Positions 17,601 through 24,613 of a DNA stretch of 32,103 bases are shown in pieces. Each line of letters opens with the position of its first letter. Within the stretch, counting starts at the first letter, position 1. Origin of the DNA: Bdellovibrionaceae bacterium UBA6776. GTDB taxonomy: Bacteria > Bdellovibrionota > Bdellovibrionia > Bdellovibrionales > UBA1609. Under the pieces are notes generated by a model. It did no database searches, was not told where the DNA came from, and was given only the letters and a program-made list of their open reading frames with translations. Position numbers and translations under genes: made by a program. The DNA is taken from assembly GCA_002453155.1 (NCBI GenBank), contig DKGG01000022.1:1526-33628 (forward strand). The letters run 5' to 3'.

Positions 17601-17629
17601 GAGGGCTGGTCCTCCTTGAGGGGGCCCTC
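17601..17629 (+). promoter_or_regulatory. GC-rich stem-loop ahead of flgE
   Basis: GAGGGC at 17601-17606 pairs with GCCCTC at 17624-17629, with a possible inner pairing of CCT/AGG. It lies in the 95-base gap before flgE and is followed by AATTTT. It could be a weak terminator, an attenuator or a processing/stability hairpin that lets hook protein be made at a different level from upstream genes. The T-run is too short to call a terminator with confidence. Confidence 0.4.
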
Positions 17630-17683
17630 CAATTTTCCCCACTGATCGATTGACGTGGGTGTACAAAGACATGGAGGTCTTGT

Positions 17684-18970
17684 ATGGGAATTCTATCATC
17701 ATTATATACGGGTGTGTCGGGATTGAGCGCTCAAGGTGAAGCCTTGGGTGTGATTGGTGACAACATCGCAAACGCAAACACCACGGGTTTCAAAGCGTCC
17801 CGTGCGGAATTTCAAGACATCGTTGCGAAAAGTTTAAAAGGGATTTTAGGGGGGAACCAAATCGGACGTGGTGTAAAGATTGGTGCCGTTAACCCGATCT
17901 TAGTTCAGGGTAACGTCGATGCTACAGAGAAGTCGACGGATTTGGCAATTTCTGGGGACGGTTACTTTGTCTTGAGAGGTTCCGATGGGGAGTCCTTCAC
18001 TCGTGACGGAAGTTTCAAGTTTGACCGCGATGGATACCTGGTGACCAATGATTATCAGCGGGTTCAAGGTTTTGCCGCGGACGATGATGGAAAGATCATT
18101 AACAAGATCGGGGACATTCGATTCCCAAGAGCGCTGGTTCCTGCGAAAGCGACCAAAGAAATCCGCATGGATTTGAACTTAGATTCTCGAACACAGAACA
18201 TTAAGACGTTTGACCCTAAGAATCCCTATGACACTTCTCATTACTCCACAGGGATTGAAATGTATGACTCCCAAGGGAATAAACATTTAGTGAACATGTT
18301 CTTCACAAAAACCGCGGACCGCGTTTGGAACTATTACGGTATGGTTGATGGTAAAGAAGTCACCGGGGGAAAAGAAGGCGAAATGTCTCAAGTCGTGGGA
18401 GGTAAAATTACTTTTACCGTGGATGGTAAGCTGGATACCGAAGAGCAAACCTTGTCGGCGTTTAACTTCACCGGTGGTGCACTTCAAAACCAACAGGTAA
18501 AAATTGATTTTGGTGATTCTTTGACCACAGATAAAGGGGAAGGAATCGACGGATCAAAGCAATATGGTAAAGAGTCGGATTTGATCACTTGGGGACAAGA
18601 TGGTTCCGCTGCGGGTACGATCAACAACCTATCGTTCAACGATGAAGGGGTATTGACCGCTCTTTACAGCAACGGTGAAACCAAAGATTTGGCACAGATT
18701 TCATTGGCGAAATTTGAAAACCCAGAAGCCATGTTTAAAGTGGGGAACAACCGCTTTAAAGAAGCCAGAGATTCTGGTGCTCCGGCAATGGGTGCTCCAA
18801 ACCGAGCTGGTCGTGGAAAGATTTTTGCGAAGTCTCTTGAAAGATCAACGGTGGATTTGGCCATGGAATTCGTAAACCTGATCCAAAACCAACGAAGCTT
18901 CCAAGCGAACGCGAAGACGATCACAACCACAGATGAGCTTCTTGGTGAAGTGATCAACCTTAAGAGATAA
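17684..18970 (+). CDS. flgE: Flagellar hook protein FlgE
   Basis: A 428-residue hook protein. The N-terminus SLYTGVSGLSAQGEALGVIGDNIANANTTGFK and the C-terminus SLERSTVDLAMEFVNLIQNQRSFQANAKTITTTDELLGEVINLKR are the conserved hook/rod helices. The middle is the variable hook domain. Its codons are more biased than those of its neighbours (frequent GGT and AAC), consistent with high expression. The ATG is preceded by GGAGG. A 95-base leader with a stem-loop separates it from the previous gene. Confidence 0.97.
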   Translation: MGILSSLYTGVSGLSAQGEALGVIGDNIANANTTGFKASRAEFQDIVAKSLKGILGGNQIGRGVKIGAVNPILVQGNVDATEKSTDLAISGDGYFVLRGSDGESFTRDGSFKFDRDGYLVTNDYQRVQGFAADDDGKIINKIGDIRFPRALVPAKATKEIRMDLNLDSRTQNIKTFDPKNPYDTSHYSTGIEMYDSQGNKHLVNMFFTKTADRVWNYYGMVDGKEVTGGKEGEMSQVVGGKITFTVDGKLDTEEQTLSAFNFTGGALQNQQVKIDFGDSLTTDKGEGIDGSKQYGKESDLITWGQDGSAAGTINNLSFNDEGVLTALYSNGETKDLAQISLAKFENPEAMFKVGNNRFKEARDSGAPAMGAPNRAGRGKIFAKSLERSTVDLAMEFVNLIQNQRSFQANAKTITTTDELLGEVINLKR

Positions 18971-18994
18971 TTGATATTTGAAAGATTGACTGAG

Positions 18995-19069
18995 CCTCCA
19001 TAAAAAAGACCATTTGATCTCGGAAAGATTCTAGGATCTTTTCGAGATCATTCTTGAGGTCTGTGGAGG
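18995..19069 (+). terminator. Long nested hairpin downstream of flgE
   Basis: A 14-bp stem (19016-19029 with 19036-19049, one G-T pair, loop TCTAGG) lies inside a weaker outer pairing: AGACC (19007-19011) with GGTCT (19058-19062), and CCTCCA (18995-19000) with TGGAGG (19064-19069). It follows flgE and lies between convergent genes, so it may end the flagellar transcript or protect its 3' end. The U-tract after the inner stem is poor (ATTCTT). Confidence 0.55.
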
Positions 19070-19093
19070 ATGTTTACTTTGAATCCCTAGGAA

Positions 19094-19648
19094 TTAGTAG
19101 CAAGTGAGCTTAATCGATTTTCCATTTGGAAGTCGATCTTGAAGATAAACTGTCGTTCCCAATGGACTTTCATTGGCTAAAAATGGAGAGGTTTTAGTTT
19201 CCTCAAAGCGGTTGTATTTGTGAAAACTGATTTCCCAGTTGAGTCCTTGTTTGCCATGTAAAGTGTCGGGAATGAGACGCATTTTTGCATAAAGTGGAAA
19301 GTTAGTTTGCCTTACGATCTCGGCTCTCTCGGCATCACTGAAGATATTTATGGCTCGGTTCCAGTCCTCTTTATTTGATGTGACAACATAAGATTGAAAC
19401 CCTACGGTAAAATTTTTTTCATAGGCTTGGGTCATGAGTGATTCAGATTTCCAATTCTTACCCACGTGAGTTTTCTTTTTTAAGACTTCAAACTTGCAGT
19501 ACATTTTCATCGAGTACCCATCCGAGCGGGAAGCTTTCGCATGGCCAAAGCTTGGAAGAAGAGTAGCTAGACCCAAAAGTGTCACAGCAGACAGCTTCGT
19601 CCATTTTTTTGAGAGCGATTCTTTGGAAGACATCATTTTAAGATCCAT
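19094..19648 (-). CDS. Small exported protein of unknown function
   Basis: A 184-residue protein with a clear signal peptide (LSAVTLLGLATLLPSFGHA). The ATG at 19648 has AAGGAT upstream. The mature part is about 145 residues, basic, with two cysteines (MYCKFEV and the C-terminal LTCY), which could pair in the periplasm. No domain is recognised. A sigma-54-type promoter lies about 60 bases upstream (19709-19725). Convergent with flgE, so it is not in the flagellar operon, but the promoter type could place it in the same regulon. Confidence 0.72.
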   Translation of the reverse strand: MDLKMMSSKESLSKKWTKLSAVTLLGLATLLPSFGHAKASRSDGYSMKMYCKFEVLKKKTHVGKNWKSESLMTQAYEKNFTVGFQSYVVTSNKEDWNRAINIFSDAERAEIVRQTNFPLYAKMRLIPDTLHGKQGLNWEISFHKYNRFEETKTSPFLANESPLGTTVYLQDRLPNGKSIKLTCY

Positions 19649-19708
19649 CTTATAATCCTTTTTGAGTCACCCAAACCCTGGGTGGTTCCAATTTCCTCGA
19701 ATAGATAG

Positions 19709-19725
19709 AGCAAAGGGGAGGCCAA
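19709..19725 (-). promoter_or_regulatory. Sigma-54 promoter of the 184-residue exported protein
   Basis: Read on the minus strand the site is TTGGCCTCCCCTTTGCT. The GG-to-GC spacing is 12 bases, the -12 half TTTGCT is ideal, and the -24 half TTGGC is intact, differing from consensus only at the following AC. The predicted start near 19698 leaves a leader of about 50 bases. Confidence 0.6.
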
Positions 19726-19763
19726 AGTGGGAAGCGACCCATTGACGCTCGCTTGGAAGCTTT

Positions 19764-20027
19764 TCAAGGGGGTGACAAAAAGGGGCTTTTTGAGCAAGGG
19801 GTGCTGGGCACTTCGGGGTGACGGTTTACATTGGTATTTAGGATCGAACTCCAAGTATGAAGACTGATGATCAAAGGCGGATTTTCTATCTTAAGCCACG
19901 TCACAAGACCTTTTGTTTCCGGCTCATTGTTCGCCTCGGATCCGGGATTATAGCGACGTTCTGCGACGTCTTGGGACCAATTATAGGTGGGCATGTTACC
20001 GTTCAAGTTCATGCAGAATTGAGGCAT
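19764..20027 (-). pseudogene. Decayed M14 zinc carboxypeptidase fragment
   Basis: The 87-residue frame contains, in order, NLNGNMPTYNW, RYNPGSEANNEPETKGLVTWL and PPLIISLHTWSSILNTN. These align with the core of murein-peptide M14 carboxypeptidases (MpaA-like): DLNRNxPTxxW, PGxxxxSEPET, and IxSxHSW with the third zinc ligand His. The N-terminal part with the first two zinc ligands (HxxE) is missing, the substrate-binding Arg of DLNRN is Gly, and similarity ends soon after the His segment, with no glutamate-bearing C-terminus. It is therefore a truncated relic. Such peptidases act on peptidoglycan peptides. Family match is by eye. Confidence 0.6.
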
Positions 20028-20325
20028 TTTTGATTTTCACCTTCCATTTATAACAATCTTGCTGCCGTAACCCTAAATAAGGAATTGAAAGATTTGTATC
20101 CGCAGTAAAATAAATAATATCTATTGACAGTATTTTGGCAGCTTAAGAATCCCCGTAGAAGAGTTTTCATTTAAAATATGAGGTCGGAGATGTCCCTCAT
20201 CATTCTGCGCCTAGGGCGAAGTCACAACGACTCAAAATCCTGTATGACAGTGGTTCTTCATCTGTTTAGAAATTTTAAAATACCTCAAGAATTCCAACTT
20301 CAGATCCCATGTTACATTGTGATTT

Positions 20326-20784
20326 ATGAAACAATTGAATCTGATGCCAAAACCAAGTTTAGAATGTGGGGGGTCCCTAAAGAATTCCAGAAAACAAAGG
20401 CGAATTCTTTGTTCAAAAAGGCCGCTTCATCTTGTCCTTAAATCGAAGAAAAAAAGCCTTTTTAAGAGCCGGGACTTCATTCGAAGAACCCTGAACCGAC
20501 AGGGGGAAAAATTTAATCATCGAATTCTAACCTGGAGTGTTCAAAAGGATCATATCCATATCCTTTTGCGAATCAGTGATCGGCAAAACTATATCAAATT
20601 CATTCGCGCTTTCACGGGTTTGCTTGCACGAAAGCTTGGAAGGGGAATTTGGAAATTTAGACCTTTCACTCGAGTTTTGAGTTGGGGAAGAGAGACCTGG
20701 AATGTAAACAACTACATCTTCAGAAATGAGATGGAAGTCTTTAAATTTTGGAAGTATAAGCCCCGGGAAGGCCGGCCTGACTGA
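20326..20784 (+). mobile_element. REP-associated tyrosine transposase (RAYT, IS200-like Y1 family)
   Basis: A 152-residue protein with the Y1 transposase layout: an N-terminal RRILCSKRPLHLVLKS strand, the metal-binding HuH motif in KDHIHILLR (His76 and His78), and the catalytic tyrosine region TWNVNNYIFRNEMEVF (Tyr130), ending YKPRE. The N-terminus MKQLNLMPKP...GGS fits solitary RAYT genes. Such proteins nick single-stranded DNA at REP hairpins and are usually single-copy, host-kept genes. No matching REP repeats or insertion ends are visible in the flanks. The ribosome site before the ATG is weak. The gene looks intact. Confidence 0.8.
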
Positions 20785-20804
20785 AGAAGCCAGCTTAAAA
20801 AATC

Positions 20805-21383
20805 TTACTTTGAATAGATCAATTTCGCGTGCATCAACTCTGCAGGGATGTCCAACTCAAGGGTGGCCGCTGTATTCGCCAGTAGAATTCCATTCCCCGC
20901 ATACAAGTTTGCAGAAACCAGGCTCACAGCTCCATTGGTCAGCGCTCGAACTCCACCCCCAAACAAGAGGGCCTGCCCCATAGAAACTCCGTAGTAAAGG
21001 CCTTCGAAGTCTTGAAGGGTATTCGCGCTCCAATTGTAAAAGCGACTGGCCTGATGATTTCCTGCAGCCATCATCAGAAAGCCACTGTGGCGGGTGACCA
21101 TTTGACCCTGAACTTCAATCTGAGCTCCACCTTGTTGCGAAAGAACCAGAGTGACGGGCAGAACAAAATTGGAATCCACATCCGTTTCTTTTCCTCGAAG
21201 AAACCCTTCGGTTCCGGGAACCTTTGCTCGTGAAACCAAATCAATAGATTTAATGTTCAATTGATCAAGAGTGTTTTCCATGGAGTTGGCAAAACTTTGA
21301 TTTCCAAGAAGGAGGGCAAATGCGGCAATAAGCACTTTATGCATAAGGTTTTGTCCGGAGCTGGATCTGCTGTTTTTGTTCAT
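20805..21383 (-). CDS. Small exported protein of unknown function
   Basis: A 192-residue protein from the ATG at 21383, which has GGAGG seven bases upstream. The signal peptide has a basic 16-residue n-region and the core VLIAAFALLLGNQSFA, with likely cleavage after SFA. The mature protein has alternating polar and hydrophobic stretches and a Gly/Ala-rich centre (GQALLFGGGVRALTNGAVSLVSANLYAGNGILLAN), which could fold as beta strands or a membrane-associated segment. No cysteines are present in the mature part, and no family is recognised. A sigma-54-like promoter lies 50-65 bases upstream. Confidence 0.7.
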   Translation of the reverse strand: MNKNSRSSSGQNLMHKVLIAAFALLLGNQSFANSMENTLDQLNIKSIDLVSRAKVPGTEGFLRGKETDVDSNFVLPVTLVLSQQGGAQIEVQGQMVTRHSGFLMMAAGNHQASRFYNWSANTLQDFEGLYYGVSMGQALLFGGGVRALTNGAVSLVSANLYAGNGILLANTAATLELDIPAELMHAKLIYSK

Positions 21384-21431
21384 AAGAGGTCCTCCAAAGT
21401 CTGTGAATCAAATGCCTCGAGCCGATTTTGA

Positions 21432-21448
21432 TGCAATCGAAAGGCCAG
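21432..21448 (-). promoter_or_regulatory. Sigma-54 promoter of the 192-residue exported protein
   Basis: On the minus strand the site reads CTGGCCTTTCGATTGCA. The -24 CTGGC and -12 TTGCA halves fit consensus, with exact 12-base GG-to-GC spacing. It lies in the short gap after the preceding small gene, and the predicted start near 21421 gives a leader of about 38 bases. Confidence 0.65.
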
Positions 21449-21472
21449 TTTCTATGTCGAAGAACGTGGAAA

Positions 21473-21838
21473 TCAGTTCAATGGAATATCAAAGCTCTCT
21501 GCATCCTTCTTGTACTGAAGGTCCAATTTCAAGCGAGATTTGGACTTCACAGGAAGCTCCATAGAATAGCCCTCACCCTCCAAGTTCTTCTTCGGGCTCA
21601 ATTGGTAGACCTTTCCATTGGAATGGAGGGTGGCCGTCAAACCCAGTTCAGAGACCTCCAAGGTGGCGGCCTTTTTTCCAGTGACCAGAATGTCTAATTT
21701 TTTGCCGGTCGGGGTGATTTTTACGGTAAAGAGCTTTCCTTCCTGCATTTTCGGAAAGCGCATGGGATCTAAGTTTTCTTTTTGAGCAAATGAAAGTGTG
21801 GAAAGAAGAAGTGTTGCAATCAATATCAAAGACTTCAT
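21473..21838 (-). CDS. Small exported protein of unknown function
   Basis: A 121-residue protein with a signal peptide (MKSLILIATLLLSTLSFA, cleavage before QKEN). The ATG is preceded by GGGAGG. The mature part is about 100 residues, basic, with regular alternation suggesting a small beta-rich domain (LFTVKITPTGKKLDILVTGKKAATLEV is one such run). No cysteines and no family recognised. It follows pfkA by 74 bases on the same strand and could be cotranscribed with it; no clear promoter is visible in the gap. Confidence 0.7.
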   Translation of the reverse strand: MKSLILIATLLLSTLSFAQKENLDPMRFPKMQEGKLFTVKITPTGKKLDILVTGKKAATLEVSELGLTATLHSNGKVYQLSPKKNLEGEGYSMELPVKSKSRLKLDLQYKKDAESFDIPLN

Positions 21839-21912
21839 GGGGCCTCCCTACAGTGACTTGAAAAGCCCAACCTTAATGCAGAACCGTTAAAAACCCAATG
21901 AAAAGCTTTGCC

Positions 21913-22887
21913 TTAGGTGGACAAAACCTCAGCCAAAGACATCATCTGAGGGGGAACCTTCTTGGTTTTGCCAATCACTGACTTCAAAGGAACCGTGACA
22001 AGTTCGCCCTTTTGCTCTGCGATCATCACTCCCAGTTCGCCCTTCTTTAAACATTCCACCGCCATTCCGCCCATCCGAGAAGCCATGATGCGGTCTCTTG
22101 CGGTGGGTGAGCCCCCTCTTTGAACGTGACCCAAAACGCAAACTTTCGCTTCGAACTGAGATTTCCTTCGAATCTGTTCGGCCAAATCATAGGCCCGCCC
22201 GGGGTTTTGTCCTTCAGAGGCAACGAGGATGCTGCTCATTTTTCCACGGGCAATTCCCTGTCGGATGTGTTGAATGGTTGCATCGATGGAAGTGAAGTTT
22301 TCAGGAATAAAAACCGCCTCGGCTCCACCAGCCAAAGCCACATCCACAGCAATAAATCCGGACTCGCGGCCCATCACTTCCACAATAAATAAACGGTCGT
22401 GGCTTGCCGCTGTGTCACGGATGCGATCAATGGCTTCGAGTGCCGTATTCACAGCCGTATCAAAGCCAATGGTGTAGTCCGTTCCAAAGATGTCGTTATC
22501 AATGGTGCCAGGAAGTCCAAGAACGGGAACTCCATGTTCTTCAGTCAATGCCAGTGCACCGGTGTAAGTTCCGTCGCCGCCAATTGTGACCAAGGCGTCC
22601 AATCCTAAGCTTTTAAAATTTTCGGCCGCAAGTTTTCGGCCTTCGGCTTGATACATTTCCTGACAGCGACCCGCCTTTAAAAAGGTTCCGCCACGTTGGA
22701 TGGTGTTGGCCACTGAGCCTGCGTCCAAGGGAATCAAATCTTTTTGCAGAAGCCCTTGGTATCCGTGAAGAATGCCGTAGCACTCGAATCCCGATTGAAT
22801 CCCAGATCGTACCACCGCGCGGATGGCCGCATTCATTCCAGGAGAGTCTCCACCACTTGTTAAAATGCCAATTTTTTGAATGTTCAT
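21913..22887 (-). CDS. pfkA: ATP-dependent 6-phosphofructokinase
   Basis: About 324 residues from the ATG at 22887, close to the 320 of E. coli PfkA. An upstream in-frame TTG at 22923 falls within the terminator hairpin of the HU gene and is not used. Motifs: ILTSGGDSPGMNAAIR, GGDGTYTGA, PGTIDNDIFGTDYTIGFDTA, VEVMGRESGF and LGHVQRGGSPTARDR. The glycines in GGDG and PGTIDND point to ATP rather than pyrophosphate as donor. It phosphorylates fructose 6-phosphate to the 1,6-bisphosphate in glycolysis. Ribosome site is weak (GAGAG). Confidence 0.96.
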   Translation of the reverse strand: MNIQKIGILTSGGDSPGMNAAIRAVVRSGIQSGFECYGILHGYQGLLQKDLIPLDAGSVANTIQRGGTFLKAGRCQEMYQAEGRKLAAENFKSLGLDALVTIGGDGTYTGALALTEEHGVPVLGLPGTIDNDIFGTDYTIGFDTAVNTALEAIDRIRDTAASHDRLFIVEVMGRESGFIAVDVALAGGAEAVFIPENFTSIDATIQHIRQGIARGKMSSILVASEGQNPGRAYDLAEQIRRKSQFEAKVCVLGHVQRGGSPTARDRIMASRMGGMAVECLKKGELGVMIAEQKGELVTVPLKSVIGKTKKVPPQMMSLAEVLST

Positions 22888-22903
22888 ACTCTCAAGTTGG
22901 CGC

Positions 22904-22937
22904 AAAAAAAAAGGGACCGTCAAGGTCCCTTTTTTCG
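22904..22937 (-). terminator. Intrinsic terminator of the HU gene
   Basis: GGGACC (22913-22918) and GGTCCC (22924-22929) form a stem with loop GTCAA, flanked by A-runs on one side and T-runs on the other. On the minus strand this is a GC stem followed by at least eight U residues, 22 bases past the HU stop codon. The symmetric A/T flanks could also let it act in the other direction. Confidence 0.88.
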
Positions 22938-22958
22938 ATTTATCAAATCAAAGCTCAA

Positions 22959-23231
22959 TTACTTAAGCATTGTTTTGAATTCTGCTCCAGGACGGAACTT
23001 AGGAAAAGAAGAAGCTGGAATTTTAATGGTTTTTCCAGTTTGAGGATTGCGTCCAGTACGAGCTTTTCTTTTCGCTTTCAAGAAAGTACCAAAACCAACG
23101 AGTTTTACATCGTTTCCTTTTTTAACGGATTTTTTGATGTTGGTGATTGTTGCGTCCAAAACTCTTTCTGTGTCTGCTTTTGTAAGACCAGTTTCGCTTG
23201 CAACTTTTTCGATCAATTCTGCTTTGTTCAT
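22959..23231 (-). CDS. hup: HU-family DNA-binding protein
   Basis: A 90-residue HU/IHF family protein: MNKAELIEKVASETGLTKADTERVL, then KLVGFGTFLKAKRKARTGRNPQTGKTIKIPAS. The GFGTF turn, the ARTGRNPQTG DNA-binding arm and the C-terminal FRPG.EFK are all present. It bends and compacts DNA in the nucleoid. The last residues are KTMLK, without the longer tail of IHF-alpha, so HU is preferred. It is followed by a strong terminator. Confidence 0.96.
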   Translation of the reverse strand: MNKAELIEKVASETGLTKADTERVLDATITNIKKSVKKGNDVKLVGFGTFLKAKRKARTGRNPQTGKTIKIPASSFPKFRPGAEFKTMLK

Positions 23232-23318
23232 AATGTATCCCCCATATGATGAACGTTGTTTTGTTTTGAACTGTCCTACATTGAAGCTAGGATTGGGTTT
23301 GCCGTCAAAGAAAAAAAA

Positions 23319-23525
23319 TCAATGCACTTCATTTTTTGCGGGGGAATTTTCATTGACAGTCGGCGCATCTCGATCCACTGCAGGGATTTTGAAGCTTTCA
23401 TCGGCCCATTGTCCCAGATCTAAAAGCTGACAACGTTCACTGCAAAAGGGTCGGTTTTTATTTTCTGGAGAAAAAAGACTTGGTTTTTTACAGGTGGGGC
23501 AGGTGACCCATTTTTCTTGTTTCAT
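23319..23525 (-). CDS. yacG: DNA gyrase inhibitor YacG, zinc-ribbon protein
   Basis: A 68-residue protein with four zinc-binding cysteines: CPTC at residues 9-12 and FCSERC with Cys28 and Cys32, followed by the YacG signature LLDLGQWADE. In E. coli YacG binds GyrB and blocks gyrase from DNA. The 15-residue C-terminal tail is polar and unconserved. A GCCCCGA/TCGGGGC hairpin sits directly before the start codon, with no clear ribosome site, so translation may be poorly efficient or controlled. Confidence 0.93.
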   Translation of the reverse strand: MKQEKWVTCPTCKKPSLFSPENKNRPFCSERCQLLDLGQWADESFKIPAVDRDAPTVNENSPAKNEVH

Positions 23526-23551
23526 GCCCCGAGAGTTAACACAATCGGGGC
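23526..23551 (-). promoter_or_regulatory. 7-bp inverted repeat directly upstream of yacG
   Basis: GCCCCGA (23526-23532) and TCGGGGC (23545-23551) pair around a 12-base loop; the repeat ends at the base next to the yacG ATG. In the transcript it would cover the ribosome-binding region. It could be a weak terminator for the upstream lipoprotein gene or a translational control hairpin; there is no U-tract. Confidence 0.4.
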
Positions 23552-23582
23552 TGAGAGTCTATTTTCAGGAACAAAAGACCAT

Positions 23583-24356
23583 CTATTTAGTGATGGTGCC
23601 TTTGGCGATAACTACACCTTGATAGGTGATGGTCATGTGAAGACCATTTCGAGAAACATCTGTGGGGGAAAATTTGAACAGCAATTGCTCATCCACCGCA
23701 CGAGTTGCATACAAGCCTCGCACATTTGCGGTAAATCCATCCGCAGTGGGGTAGGCATAGGCGCTTCGTTGAAGTGAAAAGCCGGAAGTAGCACCATTGT
23801 AAGCATTCAAGAAGATGGACATCATTCGTGCTCCGCCGCCATTTCGGCTGTTCATTTGAACGCCAAAGAAAGAAGAACCTAAAACTCCTTGGATGCCCAT
23901 GTGAACACCATTCAAGTAGGGAGTTTGGTAGTTGCCTTCGGCGATGCGAATGAAAGCATAAATTTGTGTGGGAGTGATGCAGTAGCTGGAGCTGTATCCA
24001 CGACAAGAGCCAGATCGGATCATCAATTCTTGAAACTTTGCTGCGTTCACAACAGGAATGGCCGCATCGTATTCGCCAGATGGAATTGCCGAGTAGGTTT
24101 GTCCAGGAACACAGGTGTTGTTGTAGAAACCATATCCAGAAGGACAATTGCGTGGTGCCAAACATCCATAAGATGCGTGGTAAACCTGCCAGTGTTCACA
24201 TTGAAAATCTGGTGTGGGTGCAGGCGGTGCAACTGTGGTGGTGGTGTCCGTAGGAGTGGTCGCCGTGGCGCCGCCACCATCATCGGACTTGTTTCCGCAG
24301 CTGACATTGAGAGCCAAGCTCAAAGCCGCAAACATCAAAGTCAGTGTCTTTTTCAT
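23583..24356 (-). CDS. Unknown lipoprotein with a Cys-rich segment
   Basis: A 257-residue protein from an ATG with AAGGAG upstream. The signal peptide MKKTLTLMFAALSLALNVSC ends in a lipobox-like LNVSC. A Thr/Pro/Gly-rich spacer follows (about residues 22-50), then a short Cys-rich block (CEHWQVYHASYGC, NCPSGYGFYNNTC) and a 160-residue beta-rich domain. The final segments alternate polar and hydrophobic residues, ending in GVVIAKGTITK. The domain is not recognised. It is probably anchored in a membrane and faces the periplasm or surface. No known neighbours in pathway terms; yacG follows. Confidence 0.75.
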   Translation of the reverse strand: MKKTLTLMFAALSLALNVSCGNKSDDGGGATATTPTDTTTTVAPPAPTPDFQCEHWQVYHASYGCLAPRNCPSGYGFYNNTCVPGQTYSAIPSGEYDAAIPVVNAAKFQELMIRSGSCRGYSSSYCITPTQIYAFIRIAEGNYQTPYLNGVHMGIQGVLGSSFFGVQMNSRNGGGARMMSIFLNAYNGATSGFSLQRSAYAYPTADGFTANVRGLYATRAVDEQLLFKFSPTDVSRNGLHMTITYQGVVIAKGTITK

Positions 24357-24558
24357 TTCATCACTCCTTACAAGTAAACGTCATCACGGGCCCTTTGTGC
24401 CCAATCCCTTTAATTTCAAAGGCTGTGCCGAGCTCAGAATTGAAAAAACGATATTAGGAATTACAGAGTGCCCTTTTTGAGCCTTTTGGATGCCGAAAAT
24501 GGGCTCACCAGGAACATATTTCCTAGACCTGGTCTTAAGGCGAGAGAGGGAGCCCCAT

Positions 24559-24586
24559 TTGACTCCACTCCCAATCATTTTAGAAT
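24559..24586 (+). promoter_or_regulatory. Sigma-70-type promoter of the OmpA-family gene
   Basis: TTGACT at 24559-24564 and TAGAAT at 24581-24586 are separated by 16 bases, each one mismatch from consensus. The predicted start near 24593 leaves about 20 bases to the ATG at 24614, which has an AAGGAG ribosome site. Confidence 0.5.
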
Positions 24587-24613
24587 TGAATGTAACCCTC
24601 TGAAGGAGCATTC

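Larger units (their letters stand above)
19649..20325. other. 677-base stretch without an intact gene
   Basis: From right to left, on the minus strand, this region holds an AT-rich segment (20040-20180), a decayed M14 carboxypeptidase fragment (19764-20027) and the sigma-54-like promoter of the adjacent small exported protein (19709-19725). A consensus -35 hexamer TTGACA sits at 20124-20129 on the plus strand without a good -10. A small hairpin, ATGAGG/CCTCAT, lies at 20178-20200. The open frames here show no protein family apart from the relic. Confidence 0.6.

Noticed and set aside
19633..19854. Minus-strand frame of 73 residues that might continue the M14 relic.
   Set aside because: The GSLPTLASP stretch only loosely recalls the family's GSxGTxAG segment, no glutamate motif follows, and the frame overlaps the sigma-54 promoter of the next gene.
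20124..20129. Perfect TTGACA -35 hexamer before the transposase gene.
   Set aside because: No acceptable -10 hexamer at 16-18 bases; not listed as a promoter.
20178..20441. Plus-strand frame of 87 residues overlapping the transposase gene.
   Set aside because: It overlaps the RAYT gene in another frame, has no ribosome site and no recognisable family.
22888..22923. Upstream in-frame TTG start for pfkA.
   Set aside because: It falls in the HU terminator loop, and the ATG at 22887 gives the normal PfkA N-terminus.
24416..24430. Possible sigma-54 site before the 257-residue lipoprotein gene (minus strand, CGGCACAGCCTTTGA).
   Set aside because: The -12 half reads TTGA, not TTGC, and the -24 half starts with C. 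Too weak beside the four clear sites.
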